Positions 32,717-44,626 of a stretch of 64,000 nucleotides of DNA are shown piece after piece. Within the stretch, counting starts at the first letter, position 1; each line of letters starts with the position of its first letter. The position numbers and the translations under genes were made by a program. The notes under the pieces are model-generated. The model was not told the origin of the DNA, searched no databases, and saw nothing but the letters and a program-made list of their open reading frames with translations. This DNA is from Brachypterus glaber (Eukaryota; Arthropoda; Insecta; Coleoptera; Kateretidae). The stretch covers positions 98,392,988 through 98,456,987 of the forward strand of contig OY294045.1 of assembly GCA_958510825.1 (NCBI GenBank). The letters are read 5' to 3'.

Positions 32717-33361
32717 TTTACATCGGCACTTAGTGCTACTAAGAGTGCCGATGTATTGAAATCTTCGCCGAAAAGTCAAAATTTTTGACCACGTTTTTTT
32801 ACATTTCTCGACGTTTTAGACCATTCTGAGTCGAAATCAGTAAAAAAAAAATTTGCGTGCGTCTGTCTGTCTGTCTGGGTGTAAACTCAATTTCTACATG
32901 AGATATCGACTTGCGTTTTTTTGCATATTGTTTCTTATAGTATTCCGAAGAGCTGATTAGATTTTGGTTTAGATTTTTGTTTATAATTAAGGCAATTATT
33001 ATTGTATTTGGTTAATTTAGCACTTATATAAAAGATAATTTTAAATTGGTCAAAAAATGTTATAAAGAACGTTTTCCTAAAATGCATTGTTTTCGAGATA
33101 TTGGCGTTTAAAGCAGTAAAAGGTTTTTTTAGCATATCTCACATATTTATAACCCGATTTCAAAAAATTATATTTTAAATAAAAGCTCTTTTTAAGCCCT
33201 ATAAAAAATGTTATGTACAGTTTTTTGCTAGAATATAATGTTTTAAAGACAGAATTTAAAATCAAACAAAACACCTAGTTTGAAATTTGCAAACTAGATG
33301 GCTCTAGTGTACAATAGTGCCGATGTTTTGACAGGGTGCTTGCAAGGTTTCATCTAGTTTG
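32717..33361 (+). mobile_element. ACATCGGCACT family (F), copy 1
   Basis: Begins with the hairpin ACATCGGCACT-TAGTGCTACTAAG-AGTGCCGATGT, has a short GTCTGTCTG run, then a conserved AT-rich body, the hairpin CTAGTTTG/CAAACTAG, AGTGCCGATGT again and the end GCTTGCAA.GTTTCATCTAG. This copy lacks about 80 bp of body found in copies 2-4. Confidence 0.9.
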
Positions 33362-33642
33362 TAAAATAAACCTCTACTCGTCAATTAAATGTCGGAAAGT
33401 TGGACTATATAATAAAGCAATTTTGCACGAAACATTCAGGCTGAATGATTGAACCCGTCCAGAGCAGGTATTTTAACTATTAAAGTTGGCAGCATGTAAC
33501 ACTAGAAGCTATGTAAACAAACACCAAAATGTTCGTTAATCGGCTTCGCAAAAGAAATAAATACCGAAAGTTTTTTTAGTCATATTTAGAATGTCAATCT
33601 GTTCTATCCAACTAATATTTTAATCTTCAATTTAAGTGATTT
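33362..33642. other. Spacer, nothing recognised
   Basis: No feature found. Confidence 0.5.
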
Positions 33643-34161
33643 AATAGTATATTAAAGTACTAGTTTCATAACATACGTTTTTAGAGCACGAGTACAAGTT
33701 TAGAAAACGAGCGAGTTTTTTTAAGTACTAGTGCTCTAAAAACGTGTTATGAAACGAGTGCTTTATACAATTTTTTCTATTTTGCTCTAAAATTTAAAAA
33801 ACTTACATTTAAATTGATGATTGATTTAGGGATTTTTGTTTTGGGTTGGCATTACAGTTTACACTATGTTAAAAATTCTAAGAACAAATGATATTTTGAT
33901 ATATTTTACAGTTATCTCTTCTTTTTTCACTGCAATTAAACAGTCACACACAATTTTAACACGGTAAAAAATAACCCAAACACAAAATTTTGTAAAAAAT
34001 TAAACTTTAAATCGACATTGACATTTTCACGCTAAACGTCAAGAGATAGGCTTTTGTATGTTGCCAACCCAACAGAAAAAAAAAGTAGAGACCTCTTATG
34101 GGCCTATAAGAACACGCAAAATGCGTGTGATTATGAGCTTATAAGTCGCAAAATAGAAAAA
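33643..34161 (-). mobile_element. Family B hairpin MITE, copy 4
   Basis: Minus-strand, full length, from AATAGTATATTAAAG to GCAAAATAGAAAAA. It serves as the uninterrupted reference for the nested insertion in copy 1. Confidence 0.9.
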
Positions 34162-34165
34162 TAGA

Positions 34166-34363
34166 TTTTAATAAAGTATTTGATAATCTAAGTCATAATT
34201 TTTGATCTAAACGTGAATTGAGACTTTATTATAATGTTTTGGTTAGAGAAATTTACCATTAAGATAAGTATATTAAACTTTATAAAAATATAATGATAAT
34301 TTCCAACTTATTTATTAACACGGTTTTATAGATCTAGCTAAGGCATTTGATAATGTAATTTAT
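34166..34363 (+). pseudogene. Decayed RT scraps: two motif-A-like stretches
   Basis: 34166-34210 reads DFNKVFDNLSHNF then a stop; 34322-34366 reads GFIDLAKAFDNVIYK. Both look like RT motif A (DLxKAFDxxxH) of non-LTR elements. They lie about 155 bp apart with no open frame between, so either two different copies or a duplication. Confidence 0.5.
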
Positions 34364-34398
34364 AAATGTAAATCTATAACTAAAGTTTATTTTTTTAA

Positions 34399-34786
34399 GG
34401 TATAGTTATTTTAAATTTGCCGATAAATACTCCACAAAGTCCGATTTACACTGAAGCATGTGGCTTGTTTTGAATGTCAACATAACCAAAATTCATAATT
34501 TTTGTTTACTTACTTTGTTTTTATGATGTTTTGATGTAAAAAAAGAGAATTGATAAAGCTAAAAACACTTTTGTATTCCAATAGAAACAAAATTTGCTTA
34601 TAAAATCGCTTTTATTCCAACAATTTAGAGGAATAAACCATTGTTTTGTTCTCGTTAATGGCACGTCAACGTTTTACGGTTGTGTAAATTGGGCCTAGTC
34701 ATTTCGCTTAAGACGCATGCGTATCTTACGTTGCTATGGTAATTTCGAGATTGTTTACAAGCGGGAAGGTTTAAAATAACTATACC
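34399..34786. mobile_element. TTAA-flanked MITE, GGTATAGTTATTTTAAA termini
   Basis: Perfect 17-bp inverted termini with TTAA at 34395-34398 and 34787-34790. Non-coding interior. Confidence 0.8.
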
Positions 34787-34790
34787 TTAA

Positions 34791-35330
34791 AAAAAAATAC
34801 TTTAGAAAAGGAATTATTTTATATAAAACTTTAAAACAAGAAAAAGTATTGTAAATATAAATTTTATAATATTTTTTTAGAAAATAGTGGTATATCTATA
34901 GTTATAACTATAATTAAAAAGTAATTTATTTATTTTAATGATAACTATCATATCAAACTGACCTTCACATGTTAATATCCCGTTTACGCTTTACGTGATA
35001 AATTTGACTAAACATTATAATTTTGTAATTAAATAAATAAATTATAGTCTAAACCTCCGAGTTATTTTTATCGCCACTAATATAACTAGAAGCCCAAATT
35101 ATAAAAATATGATTTGATTAATAAGATTAAGCGAGAAATTTCTTGAAACGTTTTTATAAAAAATTAAATTATAAAACTAATAATTATACACCAAGATAAT
35201 TGAGTTGAAAATCTAGCGGATAATTAACTTCTGAATAAATTACAGTGCATCCTACCAAATGTCGCGCTTACGTTTGACTAATACCACATCTTTTCGACAA
35301 ATAACAAACTATACATTTATACATTATTAA
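34791..35330. other. AT-rich spacer, nothing recognised
   Basis: No feature found. Confidence 0.5.
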
Positions 35331-35556
35331 AACCTTTTCGCAAAAAAAAATAAACCGACTTCTATGTCTCTAAAAAGTAAAAAATAACAAATACTTAGTC
35401 GGTGCCAATTTCACCATTCCCTAAATTAATTACTAACAATTATTTTTTTATTATTTTATTATTGTTTGCCGCCGACTTAAGTATTTTTTATTTTTTATTT
35501 TTTAGAGACATAGAAGTCGGTTCATTTTTTTTTGCGAAAATGTTTTGATATTTTAC
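35331..35556. mobile_element. Foldback with CCGACTTCTATGTCTC arms
   Basis: Arms TTTTCGCAAAAAAAAATAAA, CCGACTTCTATGTCTCTAAAAA and their inverses close on a short AT-rich loop with GTCGG/CCGAC at its base. Confidence 0.8.
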
Positions 35557-35635
35557 TTTTTAAAGACACAGAACTTGTAGATTTGTAACGTCATCTAAGC
35601 TAAATTATAGTTGTTCTTCCATCTCGGCAAGCTGC

Positions 35636-35672
35636 TGACGTCACAACGCACTGTTAGTGCGTTGTGACGTCA
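35636..35672. repeat. Perfect hairpin with TGACGTCA in both arms
   Basis: TGACGTCACAACGCAC-TGTTA-GTGCGTTGTGACGTCA: a 16-bp perfect stem. TGACGTCA is the consensus CRE/ATF site; whether it is bound is unknown. Confidence 0.8.
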
Positions 35673-36080
35673 TTATCTTAAAGATAAATTTCTAAAAAAT
35701 AAAAGTAATATTTTTATTTCAGCGCCCTAAAGTCCAACCAACCTTATTTTAAACGAAATACTAAAGAAAATCTTGTTAAACTTTAAGCGTTAAGTAATAA
35801 TCAAACAACGCCTTTCGGTAAAATTACAACATTTATCATTTTCTCTTGGTATTTTAATATTACAGGTCCAGAGAACCAAGTTTAGCGGCATTTAAAAGAT
35901 TCTCAGTGTGCCGTAATATTTGAGTGACCCCTTAATCAAGTTATCCGGCTTATCCGAGTTATCCGATGTTTCTCTAAAAATTTGGCTGGTAGTAGAACCA
36001 AATTAAGCCGTTTTTAAGTGAAATTGCGTTAAAATGATTAGATCTATCTTAATTATCCGGCTTACCCGGCATTATCCGAG
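35673..36080. other. Spacer with TTATCCGGCTTATCCG repeats
   Basis: AGTTATCCGGCTTATCCGAG (35939-35965) and ATTATCCGGCTTACCCGGCA (36052-36078) are similar. The wording recalls pogo/Tigger termini but no paired ends were found. Confidence 0.4.
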
Positions 36081-36245
36081 CGTCAAATTGAAACGGAACC
36101 ACCTCATGAATGCCCTCTTTAAGGCAAAAAGTTTCATCAAATTCCGTTCATTCGTTTGGACAAAGTTATGCGGTAACAAACATAAAAAAAACAAAGTCAC
36201 ACGTCGAATTGATAACCTCCTTCTTTTTGGAAGTCGGTTAAAAAT
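36081..36245 (+). repeat. Probable LINE/SINE 3' end
   Basis: TTCATTCGTTTGGACAAAGT followed by GCGGTAACAAACATAAAAAA, then CCTCCTTCTTTTTGGAAGTC, GGTTAAAAA. This run is like the 3' ends of RTE-type LINEs and their SINEs in insects. A weak 92-codon frame across it is not a gene. Confidence 0.4.
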
Positions 36246-37978
36246 CATAAATATTATGTACAGAGGTTGCATAATGCAACTTGCAACTTTTATTTACCAA
36301 GATTTTGTTTAATTAAGCTAGTCATGACATAAAACGTACATCGAAAGGAAGTCCTGGAATCACCTACACATTAGGTACAGTTGAATCCGAAAAAAAAACG
36401 CAAGATTAAAAATTTGTTGTATAAATTGAATAATTGTTTGCAAAAAATGCGATTGTCAATGTTGACTATATTTCTTAAAATTATTTATAATAATTTCTAA
36501 GTAATTAAAAATGCATCAATTAAATCTTAAAATGATACTATAACTATAACATAATCAATAAAATAGACATTTTGGCATATTTAAAACTTGCATTTTTTGT
36601 GGGTTCAAGTGTACATAGTTTTTAGGCCAAAGAAAGGTTATGTTTTTAGACAAACGTTAATTTTTTTATCCTAGAATATCATAATCATTAGACCCAAGAC
36701 TGGCATCTCTTCTTCCCATCCCATCATAGATAATTATTTTATTTCCTTAAAATTTCGACACTCTACTTCCGGTATTATGCGTAGAATTGCAATCTGAGCC
36801 TGCCTAGCCCTGCCTACCTTTTTTTTAACTTCGGGCAACCAGATTATCTGGTCTAGATTAATACTTAAATACGGAACAACTAATTTTCTGGTTGTTGCAA
36901 CAGAAATCTGGTAAAAGCTTACCAGATACTTAAAATCCAAGTTTTGTTTCTGATAACCACAACAAGTTATGTTGTGGTTATCAGATTGCTGGTTGCAGAA
37001 AAAAAAGTTTATCCGTATTGATTTGGTCGACCCAACCCGATCATTTTTTTATGGTTCTTTTAAATTTATATCGTCCCCTATCTGACGTAACGACGAAACT
37101 GACAGAACCTGTACTGTCATTTATGTTGTTGAGATAGGTGACGATTTGTTACCTTATTAGTCGAAATGAATTTGGATCAGTCTAGTGGACTTTTCTGTCG
37201 GTACTCACCTGAAACAAGAAAGAAAAAAATTAAATTAAAACATATCAATTTATCATAAACAGGATAAATTAATAAATTATTTTAATTAAACATTTTTATT
37301 TTAATAAGTAAAGGAAGTCAATATAATGTGATTATTATCGACATCATTATTTATTTATTAGGAAAAAATATAGAATTTATTAAAAATAAAATAAAAAAAT
37401 AAAGGGAATCATCATATCTCAAATTTTATCAAAGTAGTATTGAAGTAGAGTCCCTTAATGTAACGTTTTCTGTCAAGAACACACTAAACGTACATTAAGG
37501 CTCTCTAAGTGGAAGCAGATTAAAATGACATACTGTGAGGACCCTCACATACATCTTAGGATGTATTTGTAGAAACTTGAGGAAAATAGAAGGACTGGTC
37601 AAGGATAGAATCGGATGGAGAGCTGCCTCAAACTAGTTTTGAGACTGATAACTTGATGATGATGATGATGATGATCATGATGATGATAATGATGATAAAG
37701 ATGATAATATAATTATTTATTTTCCAGACGAGACCACGTAGTAATCATGTGAAAACCTAAAAAGCCAAGTTATTTGTAATGTAATTTTTTTTAATTTTCT
37801 GCACTACATTGCTCTGTTTTTAGTTGTCATGTCATGTAGTCTTTAATGTTGTCTCATTTGGTTTAATTTCTTTCACTATATAATTGTAATTTCCCCAATT
37901 AAAAAAATTAATGTAGGAAGTTGGAAACTGAAAAAAAAAACGAGAGTAAAATTATAGATACACATGCCAATGTGAATT
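36246..37978. other. Long spacer; palindrome and (GAT)n only
   Basis: 36950-36984 is a perfect hairpin (CTGATAACCACAACA/TGTTGTGGTTATCAG). 37445-37510 has short inverted arms (TTAATGTA.CGTTT). 37654-37706 is a (GAT)n array. No gene recognised. Confidence 0.5.
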
Positions 37979-38687
37979 ACATCGGCACTTAGTGCTACTA
38001 AGAGTGCCGATGTATTGAAATCTTCGCCGAAAAATCGTTGACTACTTTTTTTCACATTTCTCGACGTTTTAGACCATTCTGAGTCGAAATCAGTAAAAAT
38101 AATTTTTGCGTCCGTCTGTCTGTCTGTCTGTCTGTCTGTCTGGGTGTAAACTCTCTAACTTCATTTCTACATTAGATATCGAATTGCGGTTTTCTGCATA
38201 TTGTTTCTTATCGTATTCCGAAGAGCTGATTAGATTTTGGGGGTAAACGATTGGAGGTAAGGAGGTAAAAATAGGGTAAAACTCCTATTTTTAGCGTTTT
38301 TTGTTTATAATTAAGGCAATTATTATTGTATTTGGTTAATTCAGCACCTATATAAAAGATAATTTTAAACTGGTCAAAAAATGTTATAAACAACGTTTTC
38401 CTAAAACGCATTGTTTTCGAGATATTGGCGTTTAAAGCAGTAAAAGGTTTTTTTAGCATATCTCACATATTTATAACCCGATTTCAAAAAATTGTATTTT
38501 AAATAAAAGCTCTTTTTAAGCCCTATAAAAAATGTTATATACAGTTTTTTGCTAGAATATAATGTTTTAAAGATACAGAATTTAAAATCAAACAAAACAC
38601 CTAGTTTGAAATTTGCAAACTAGATGGCTCTAGTGTACAATAGTGCCGATGTTTTGACAGGGTGCTTGCAACGTTTCATCTAGTTTT
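37979..38687 (+). mobile_element. ACATCGGCACT family (F), copy 2
   Basis: Full-length, over 90% like copy 3 by eye; GTCT run of six units. Minus-strand frames of 64 and 83 codons recur in other copies because the DNA is repeated. Confidence 0.9.
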
Positions 38688-39156
38688 GATTAATTTTACT
38701 TACATGGGGATTTATTAGAAGCATGTTTCAATGTAGTAGCCGCATATAATAATAAATAATTTGAGCTAATAACGTATTAAGTAGACTGGAACGCCTTCAC
38801 ATGTAACAAGATTTGTTTAATGCACATAAAGTTTGCATGTAGTACAATGATAGCGAGTCATGAGCAATTATTCACTACTAGAATATTATGTTAAACTAAA
38901 TAATTAGTTTTATAAAAAGGCATATTAGCCTTATAAGGCGTAGAAACACTTAGGATTAAATACTTGGTATTTAAGTAAGTGTAACAACTAATTATCTTGA
39001 TGCATCAAAGACGAGAATATGTAAAGTAGGTAATATATTATATTTAAATTGATTCATCATCATTGTTTATAATAGATATTAACACAACATGTATATATGC
39101 ACTTATTCTCTCATTTTCATTTATATACTTGAAAATGTCGAATAAATTAATTCAAC
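38688..39156. other. AT-rich spacer, nothing recognised
   Basis: No feature found. Confidence 0.5.
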
Positions 39157-39160
39157 TTAA

Positions 39161-39797
39161 ACCAAATTTTATTATCGAAACTATAACATACTAGTATGAA
39201 GAACAGCATACTACACACATTTTATTAGTTAACTACAACAAACAATGACGTCACACTAACTATTCGTAGTAACCACGTACCCTAGGTGGTTTGCTCACAT
39301 AGTATAAGTATTTCTATCCTTTTCTATTATATTTCTGTCCACTTCAAATCATATTTTTTCGAACAAGAAGAGGAAAAAATAGGTTAGATATATTTTTTTT
39401 TGGGTAAGCCAGACGTTAAAAATATTTGTAAGATTGTTTTGACAGGCACTTTTTTGTGCAAGAACGGATTAAACTGAAATAATTTTAAATAATTGTCACA
39501 TATCATTCGTGGATAATGTAGGTACCTATAATAAATGAGTTAAATAAAAGTAAGTAATTTATAAGCTTTATGCAAAAATGTTCTTGCAAAGTTAGGACAA
39601 GCCTAATTATTTCCTTGTAGACCTTATTTTTGGTTCTCAATTTCAAATATCGTAAAATAAACAACTCAATCAACTTTTTAACCTCGAAAAAGATATTGGT
39701 ATAATAGTGTCCTACTTTACCAACTAACTATGACGTCATTTAAACAACACTCTTTAAGCCATACTAGTATGTTATAGTTAAGATAATAAAATTTGGT
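39161..39797. mobile_element. TTAA-flanked MITE, ACCAAATTTTATTATC termini
   Basis: Arms ACCAAATTTTATTATC and AACTATAACATACTAGTATG with their inverses (38 bp, two mismatches), TTAA at 39157-39160 and 39798-39801. TGACGTCA is found subterminally at both ends (39246 and 39731). Interior non-coding. Confidence 0.8.
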
Positions 39798-39801
39798 TTA
39801 A

Positions 39802-40572
39802 ATATCTATTGTTTTTGAAGAATAATTAAATAATGTCATTATTTAATCTCTTTTATTTTACCTTATTTTTTATGTCACCATAAACCTTTGGACATATGCC
39901 AAATGTGTATTTTAAGATTTAAAAAGTGTTATTGCACAGGTTTTATTATTATTTTTTTACTAGTTTAAAACCTAAACATAATACGACCAAAAGTGTGGAC
40001 AGAATCAGATTATCCATTTCTTTTGTTGAATCAAAGGATATATATTCATCTTTTGACCAAGAGTAAAATTAAACTTTTGTTATTGACTATTAAAATTTTA
40101 TTTGCTCTTTCAAGTATCGTTTAGAATATCTAACATACGTCACTCTTTCGCATACATACAAGATAATTATACACTAGACTCCGACTATTGTTGTTTTAAT
40201 ACCTTTGAATTTGCCGCTTGTCAATCATAGATGGCCTAACAAAAGGAATACGTAAAATGTCTTACGGAAGGTGAAAAACTTGAATTCCTTTCGGTTGATT
40301 TGTCTTGAGCCTAACAGGCTTATCTCTATTCATATCAGGCAAATCTATTGTATGTATAGGGTTTTCTTGGTCATGGCTACATATGATAATTTGTGTCTTC
40401 CACTTGACAATAATACCACGTAGACCAAAAAGAGACTTCCTCAGCGTGTGTATGTTTAATTTATTTTCCTTGCCAATGAATATTAAATTAATGGAATATC
40501 TTGGTTATCTATTTGCACCAAGTGGTGATAGAAATTGTTAAATTATATTAAAAAGTGTATCTATTTTTTTTT
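39802..40572. other. AT-rich spacer, nothing recognised
   Basis: A 78-codon frame at 40305-40541 matches no family I know and shows no coding signature. Confidence 0.45.
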
Positions 40573-40877
40573 AATGGCGATTTCTCCCGTTAGATTAGAC
40601 AGGGATAAAAGTTCTACCCAAAAAGGATAGAAGACATACATACACTCCCACTTCCACCCAACCAAACAAATTCTGTATTTGTTATTTGTTGAACAAATAC
40701 AATAATTACTTGGCCGGGCGAAAAGTGTGACTTTCCGGCCAACCAAATAAATACTGTATTTGTTGTATGAAAAACAAATACAGTATTTATTTGGTTGGCT
40801 GGAAAGTGTAGCACAAATGAGATAGAGATAGGGTAGACGTGTTTTGTTTCATAATTCTAGTTGTAGAGAGCTCCATT
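40573..40877 (-). mobile_element. Double-hairpin MITE (family C), copy 2, deleted
   Basis: Minus orientation, from AATGGCGATTTCTCCCG to GAGAGCTCCATT. About 100 bp between the two hairpins are missing, so the arms of hairpin 2 join hairpin 1 directly (GTGTGACTTTCCGGCC). Confidence 0.9.
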
Positions 40878-41348
40878 GAAATATCAGTTGCATGTCTAGT
40901 TATCGGAAATAAAACTGCATACAGACTGGTCTAACATTCTATTCGAGATATGTGCTTATACATGAATTTACTGTAAAGTTTTTTGTGTGTATCCACCATA
41001 TATTCTTCATGATAATGTGTAATATGTCTTGAGGTAGCCGCGCTCCGTAGTTGTAAACATACCAAGATAGCTAGAGATGATGATCAAACGTATACGTTGC
41101 GATCAGATATAATGAGTGTTTTGATTCTGAAAGCTGCGTATTCATTGCCGGGAAATAAATAACTTAATGTCTCAATCGTTACGGAGATAATGTACCTCTT
41201 TGTTTTGAAACGACACTACAGATATAGTCAGGATTAAGATATTTACTTACAGAGGAGTTTTAAATTGGATTTCCAATTTCGTTGGACTTTTTAAATTGTT
41301 TAATCAGAACCAGCTCACACTGTTTCCCATAAAAATTTAAATGTACAA
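40878..41348. other. Spacer, nothing recognised
   Basis: No feature found. Confidence 0.5.
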
Positions 41349-41753
41349 AATGGAGCTCTCTACTAGAATTATGAAATAAAAGACGTCTACCCTATCTCAT
41401 TTGTGCTAAACTTTCCAGCCAACCAAATAAATACTGTATTTGTTTTTCATACAACAAATACAGTATTTATTTGGTTGGCCGGAAAGTGTAGCACTGAGCG
41501 GCACGAACGAACATAGCTAATGTAAATCTGTAGAATAAGATAATTCTACTAAAATTTAGATGGAGCCAGTAATTTCTTTAATAAAAATAATATAGTTACA
41601 CTTTTCGCCCGGCCAAGTAATTATTGTATTTGTTCAACAAAGAACAAATACAGAATTTATTTGGTTGGGTGTAAGTGGGAGTGTATGTATGTCTTCTATC
41701 CTTTTTGGGTAGAACTTTTGTCCCTGTCTAGTCTAACGGGAGAAATTGCCATT
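41349..41753 (+). mobile_element. Double-hairpin MITE (family C), copy 3
   Basis: 405 bp, AATGGAGCTCTCTAC ... GAGAAATTGCCATT. Hairpin 1 stem CCAACCAAATAAATACTG (about 30 bp perfect); hairpin 2 stem CCAAGTAATTATTG, related in sequence. Confidence 0.9.
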
Positions 41754-42553
41754 GACAAAGAAAGCAGACGATGGATGTTTGGACTTTTTGAGCGCTCGGA
41801 TGAATATGAACACGAAAGTCTATGACGTATGGACTGTATTTTAAGGGTTGAAAATAATAGATTAACGAGACGGTATGGTAAAAAAATTACTTACTTTGGA
41901 GCCAGCGTGTGTTGATTTGCGACTAGTGGATTCTTCTTGTTGCTTGTAACTACAAGTTACACGCACGGTACATGAATAACCCGATTTATAATTGACTTGT
42001 AAAGTTAATTAATAACTAATAATAAATAATTTTAGTAAAAGAAAACATAGATTTTAAAACGACAATAACTAAGATAGAAGCTAGCTGTATACCTTAAAAT
42101 TCAAACTCTGTGTCGATATCTTTCAACTGAACAGTGCGGGTTTTTTGCACTATAAAAACATTTTTATTCAAACGCGGACAGACAGAGACATCCACGAATA
42201 AATAAGTGAATAAGTAAATTTAAATCAAGAATATTAATTTACTAATGTCCATACCTTTCTTTACAAGAATCCATCTTCTGTTTTCTTTGTCAGTTTTCTT
42301 CATTTAAATTTTGCTGGGGAACAGTGTGAGATATGTGTAGAAATGTACCTAATCATGCATTTGTTATTGAAAATTTATTGTCTAGTGGGTACATAAACTA
42401 CAAATAAAATATTTTAATGGCTGAAAATAATACCCAGCAATTGAAGAGTTTCAGAAAGTTATGAGCACATCATAAAGTCCAAGCCCTACAAGGTTAGTAT
42501 TCTATAATGATTATCTAAAAATATATACGTCTGTGGATGCTGACGAAATATAT
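41754..42553. other. Spacer, nothing recognised
   Basis: One TTTGGACTTTT 11-mer at 41778. No gene. Confidence 0.5.
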
Positions 42554-42963
42554 AATGGAGCTCTCTACACCTAGAATTATGAAACAAAATACGTCTACCC
42601 TATCTCTATCTCATTTGTGCTACACTTTCCAGCCAACCAAATAAATACTGTATTTGTTTTTCATACAACAAATACAGTATTTATTTGGTTGGCCGGAAAG
42701 TGTAGCACTGAGCGGCACGAACGAACATAGCTAATGTGAATCTGTAGAATAAGATAATGGAAATTTCTCCCGTTAGATTAGACAGGGACAAAAGTTCTAC
42801 CCAAAAAGGATAGAAGACATACATACACTCCCACTTCCACCCAACCAAACAAATTCTGTATTTGTTATTTGTTGAACAAATACAATAATTACTTGGCCGG
42901 GCGAAAAGTGTGACTATATTATTTTTATTAAAGAAATTACTGGCGCCATCCAAATTTTAGTAG
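42554..42963 (+). mobile_element. Double-hairpin MITE (family C), copy 4, half inverted
   Basis: The left half (42554-42756) is normal. The right half (42757-42963) lies in reverse: after GAATAAGATAAT comes GGAAATTTCTCCCGTTAG, which is normally the far end, and it finishes CCAAATTTTAGTAGA, normally the middle. It abuts copy 5. Confidence 0.9.
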
Positions 42964-43377
42964 AATGGAGCTCTCTACAACTAGAATTATGAAACAAAAT
43001 ACGTCTACCCTATCTCTATCTCATTTGTGCTACACTTTCCAGCCAACCAAATAAATACTGTATTTGTTTTTCATACAACAAATACAGTATTTGTTTGGTT
43101 GGCCGGAAAGTGTAGCACTGAGCGGCACGAACGAACATAGCTAATGTGAATCTGTAGAATAAGATAATTCTACTAAAATTTAGATGGCGCCAGTAATTTC
43201 TTTAATAAAAATTAAATAGTTACACTTTTCGCCCGGCCAAGTAAATATTGTATTTGTTCAACAAAGAACAAATACAGAATTTGTTTGGTTGGGTGGAAGT
43301 GGGAGTGTATGTATGTCTTCTATCCTTTTTGGGTAGAACTTTTGTCCCTGTCTAATCTAACGGGAGAAATCGCCATT
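42964..43377 (+). mobile_element. Double-hairpin MITE (family C), copy 5
   Basis: Full length, both hairpins in the standard order, ending GAGAAATCGCCATT. Confidence 0.9.
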
Positions 43378-43389
43378 CCTTATCATAGA

Positions 43390-43700
43390 CTAGTTTTTTA
43401 TGAAAAAGGACCTACATGGGGATAATGCTTCTAAATAAATTACCTGTTTATTTCAAGGAAGGCACTGTGTCTCAATTAAAAAGTAAGTTAAAATTATTTT
43501 TTCTTAGCAATCCTTTTTATAACAATAGAACGAATTATTTCAATTTAATTTTCAAAATTACCAATGTTCATAATCCTTTTTTTAAGTCTTATGTGTATGT
43601 CTCAATCTGTCGTTTTAACATATACGTGCGTCAAACTCTAACTACAAAATTAATAAGAATTCAAAGAGAAAGGTGGTCAGAGTTTTTTGGAGGTTTATAG
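43390..43700 (+). pseudogene. LINE RT C-terminal scrap
   Basis: The reading YEKGPTWGIMLLNKLPVYFK, then LKSKLKLFFLSNPFY, matches the GIxLYNKLP...FK..LK.FL...FY ending of Jockey/CR1-like RT proteins, as at 3868 and 53542. A TAG-like break precedes it; after about codon 40 the similarity is lost. Catalytic parts are absent. Confidence 0.6.
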
Positions 43701-43910
43701 ATGGATTAAGAGAGCCTAGATTAGAGAAAGAAGAAGAAGAGAAGAGACCTGTGGAAAAGGTGGCTCTTTATAGTGAATGTGAGAACGCTAGAAACACCTA
43801 TGGACAGGAAAAACGCATATAGAACTATCATGTATAATTATTTTTAAGGCAACTCGCAAGTTATTAATTATATCAGTTTGCTATATTTTCGTAATTCTGA
43901 TATTCAATTT

Positions 43911-44626
43911 TTTACATCGGCACTTAGTGCTACTAAAAGTGGCGATGTATTGAAATCTTCGCCGAAAAGTCAAAATCTTTGACCACGTTTTTTTCACATT
44001 TCTCGAAGTTTTAGACCATTCTGAGTCGAAATCAGTAAAAAAAATTTTTGCGTCCGTCTGTCTGTCTGTCTGTCTGTCTGGGTGTAAACTCTCTAACTCC
44101 ATTTCTACATGAGATATCGACTTGTGGTTTTTTGCATATTGTTTCTTATCGTATTCCGAAGAGCTGATTAGATTTTGAGGGTAAACGATTGGGGGTAAGG
44201 GGGTAAAAATAGAGTAAAACTCCTATTTTTAGCGTTTTTTGTTTATAATTAAGGCAATTATTATTGTATTTGGTTAATTTAGCACTTATATAAAAGATAA
44301 TTTTAAATTGTTCAAAAAATGTTATAAACAACGTTTTCCTAAAACGCATTGTTTTCGAGATATTGGCGTTTAAAGCAGTAAAAGGTTTTTTTAGCATATC
44401 TTACATATTTATATTCCGATTTCAAAAAATTATATTTTAAATAAAATCTCTTTTTAAGCCCTATAAAAAAACGTTATATACAGTTTTTTGCTAGAATATA
44501 ATGTTTTAAAGATACAGAATTTAAAATCAAACAAAACACCTAGTTTGAAATTTGCAAATTAGATGGCTCTAGTGTACAATAGCGCCGATGTTTTGAGAGG
44601 GTGCTTGCAACGTTCCATCTAGTTTT
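43911..44626 (+). mobile_element. ACATCGGCACT family (F), copy 3
   Basis: Full length; the opening hairpin has two changes (ACTAAAAGTGGCGATGT). Confidence 0.9.

Noticed and set aside
35930..36080. A pogo/Tigger element from TTATCCGGCTTATCCG words
   Set aside because: No paired termini or TA flanks were found.
40561..42953. Minus-strand frames (MVGRKVTLFARPSNYCIC...)
   Set aside because: They run across family C MITE hairpins and vary with indels in each copy.
32935..44397. A recurring 66-83-codon frame (MLKKPFTALNANISK...) in three places
   Set aside because: It lies inside copies of the ACATCGGCACT element; conservation is that of the DNA repeat, and other copies break it.
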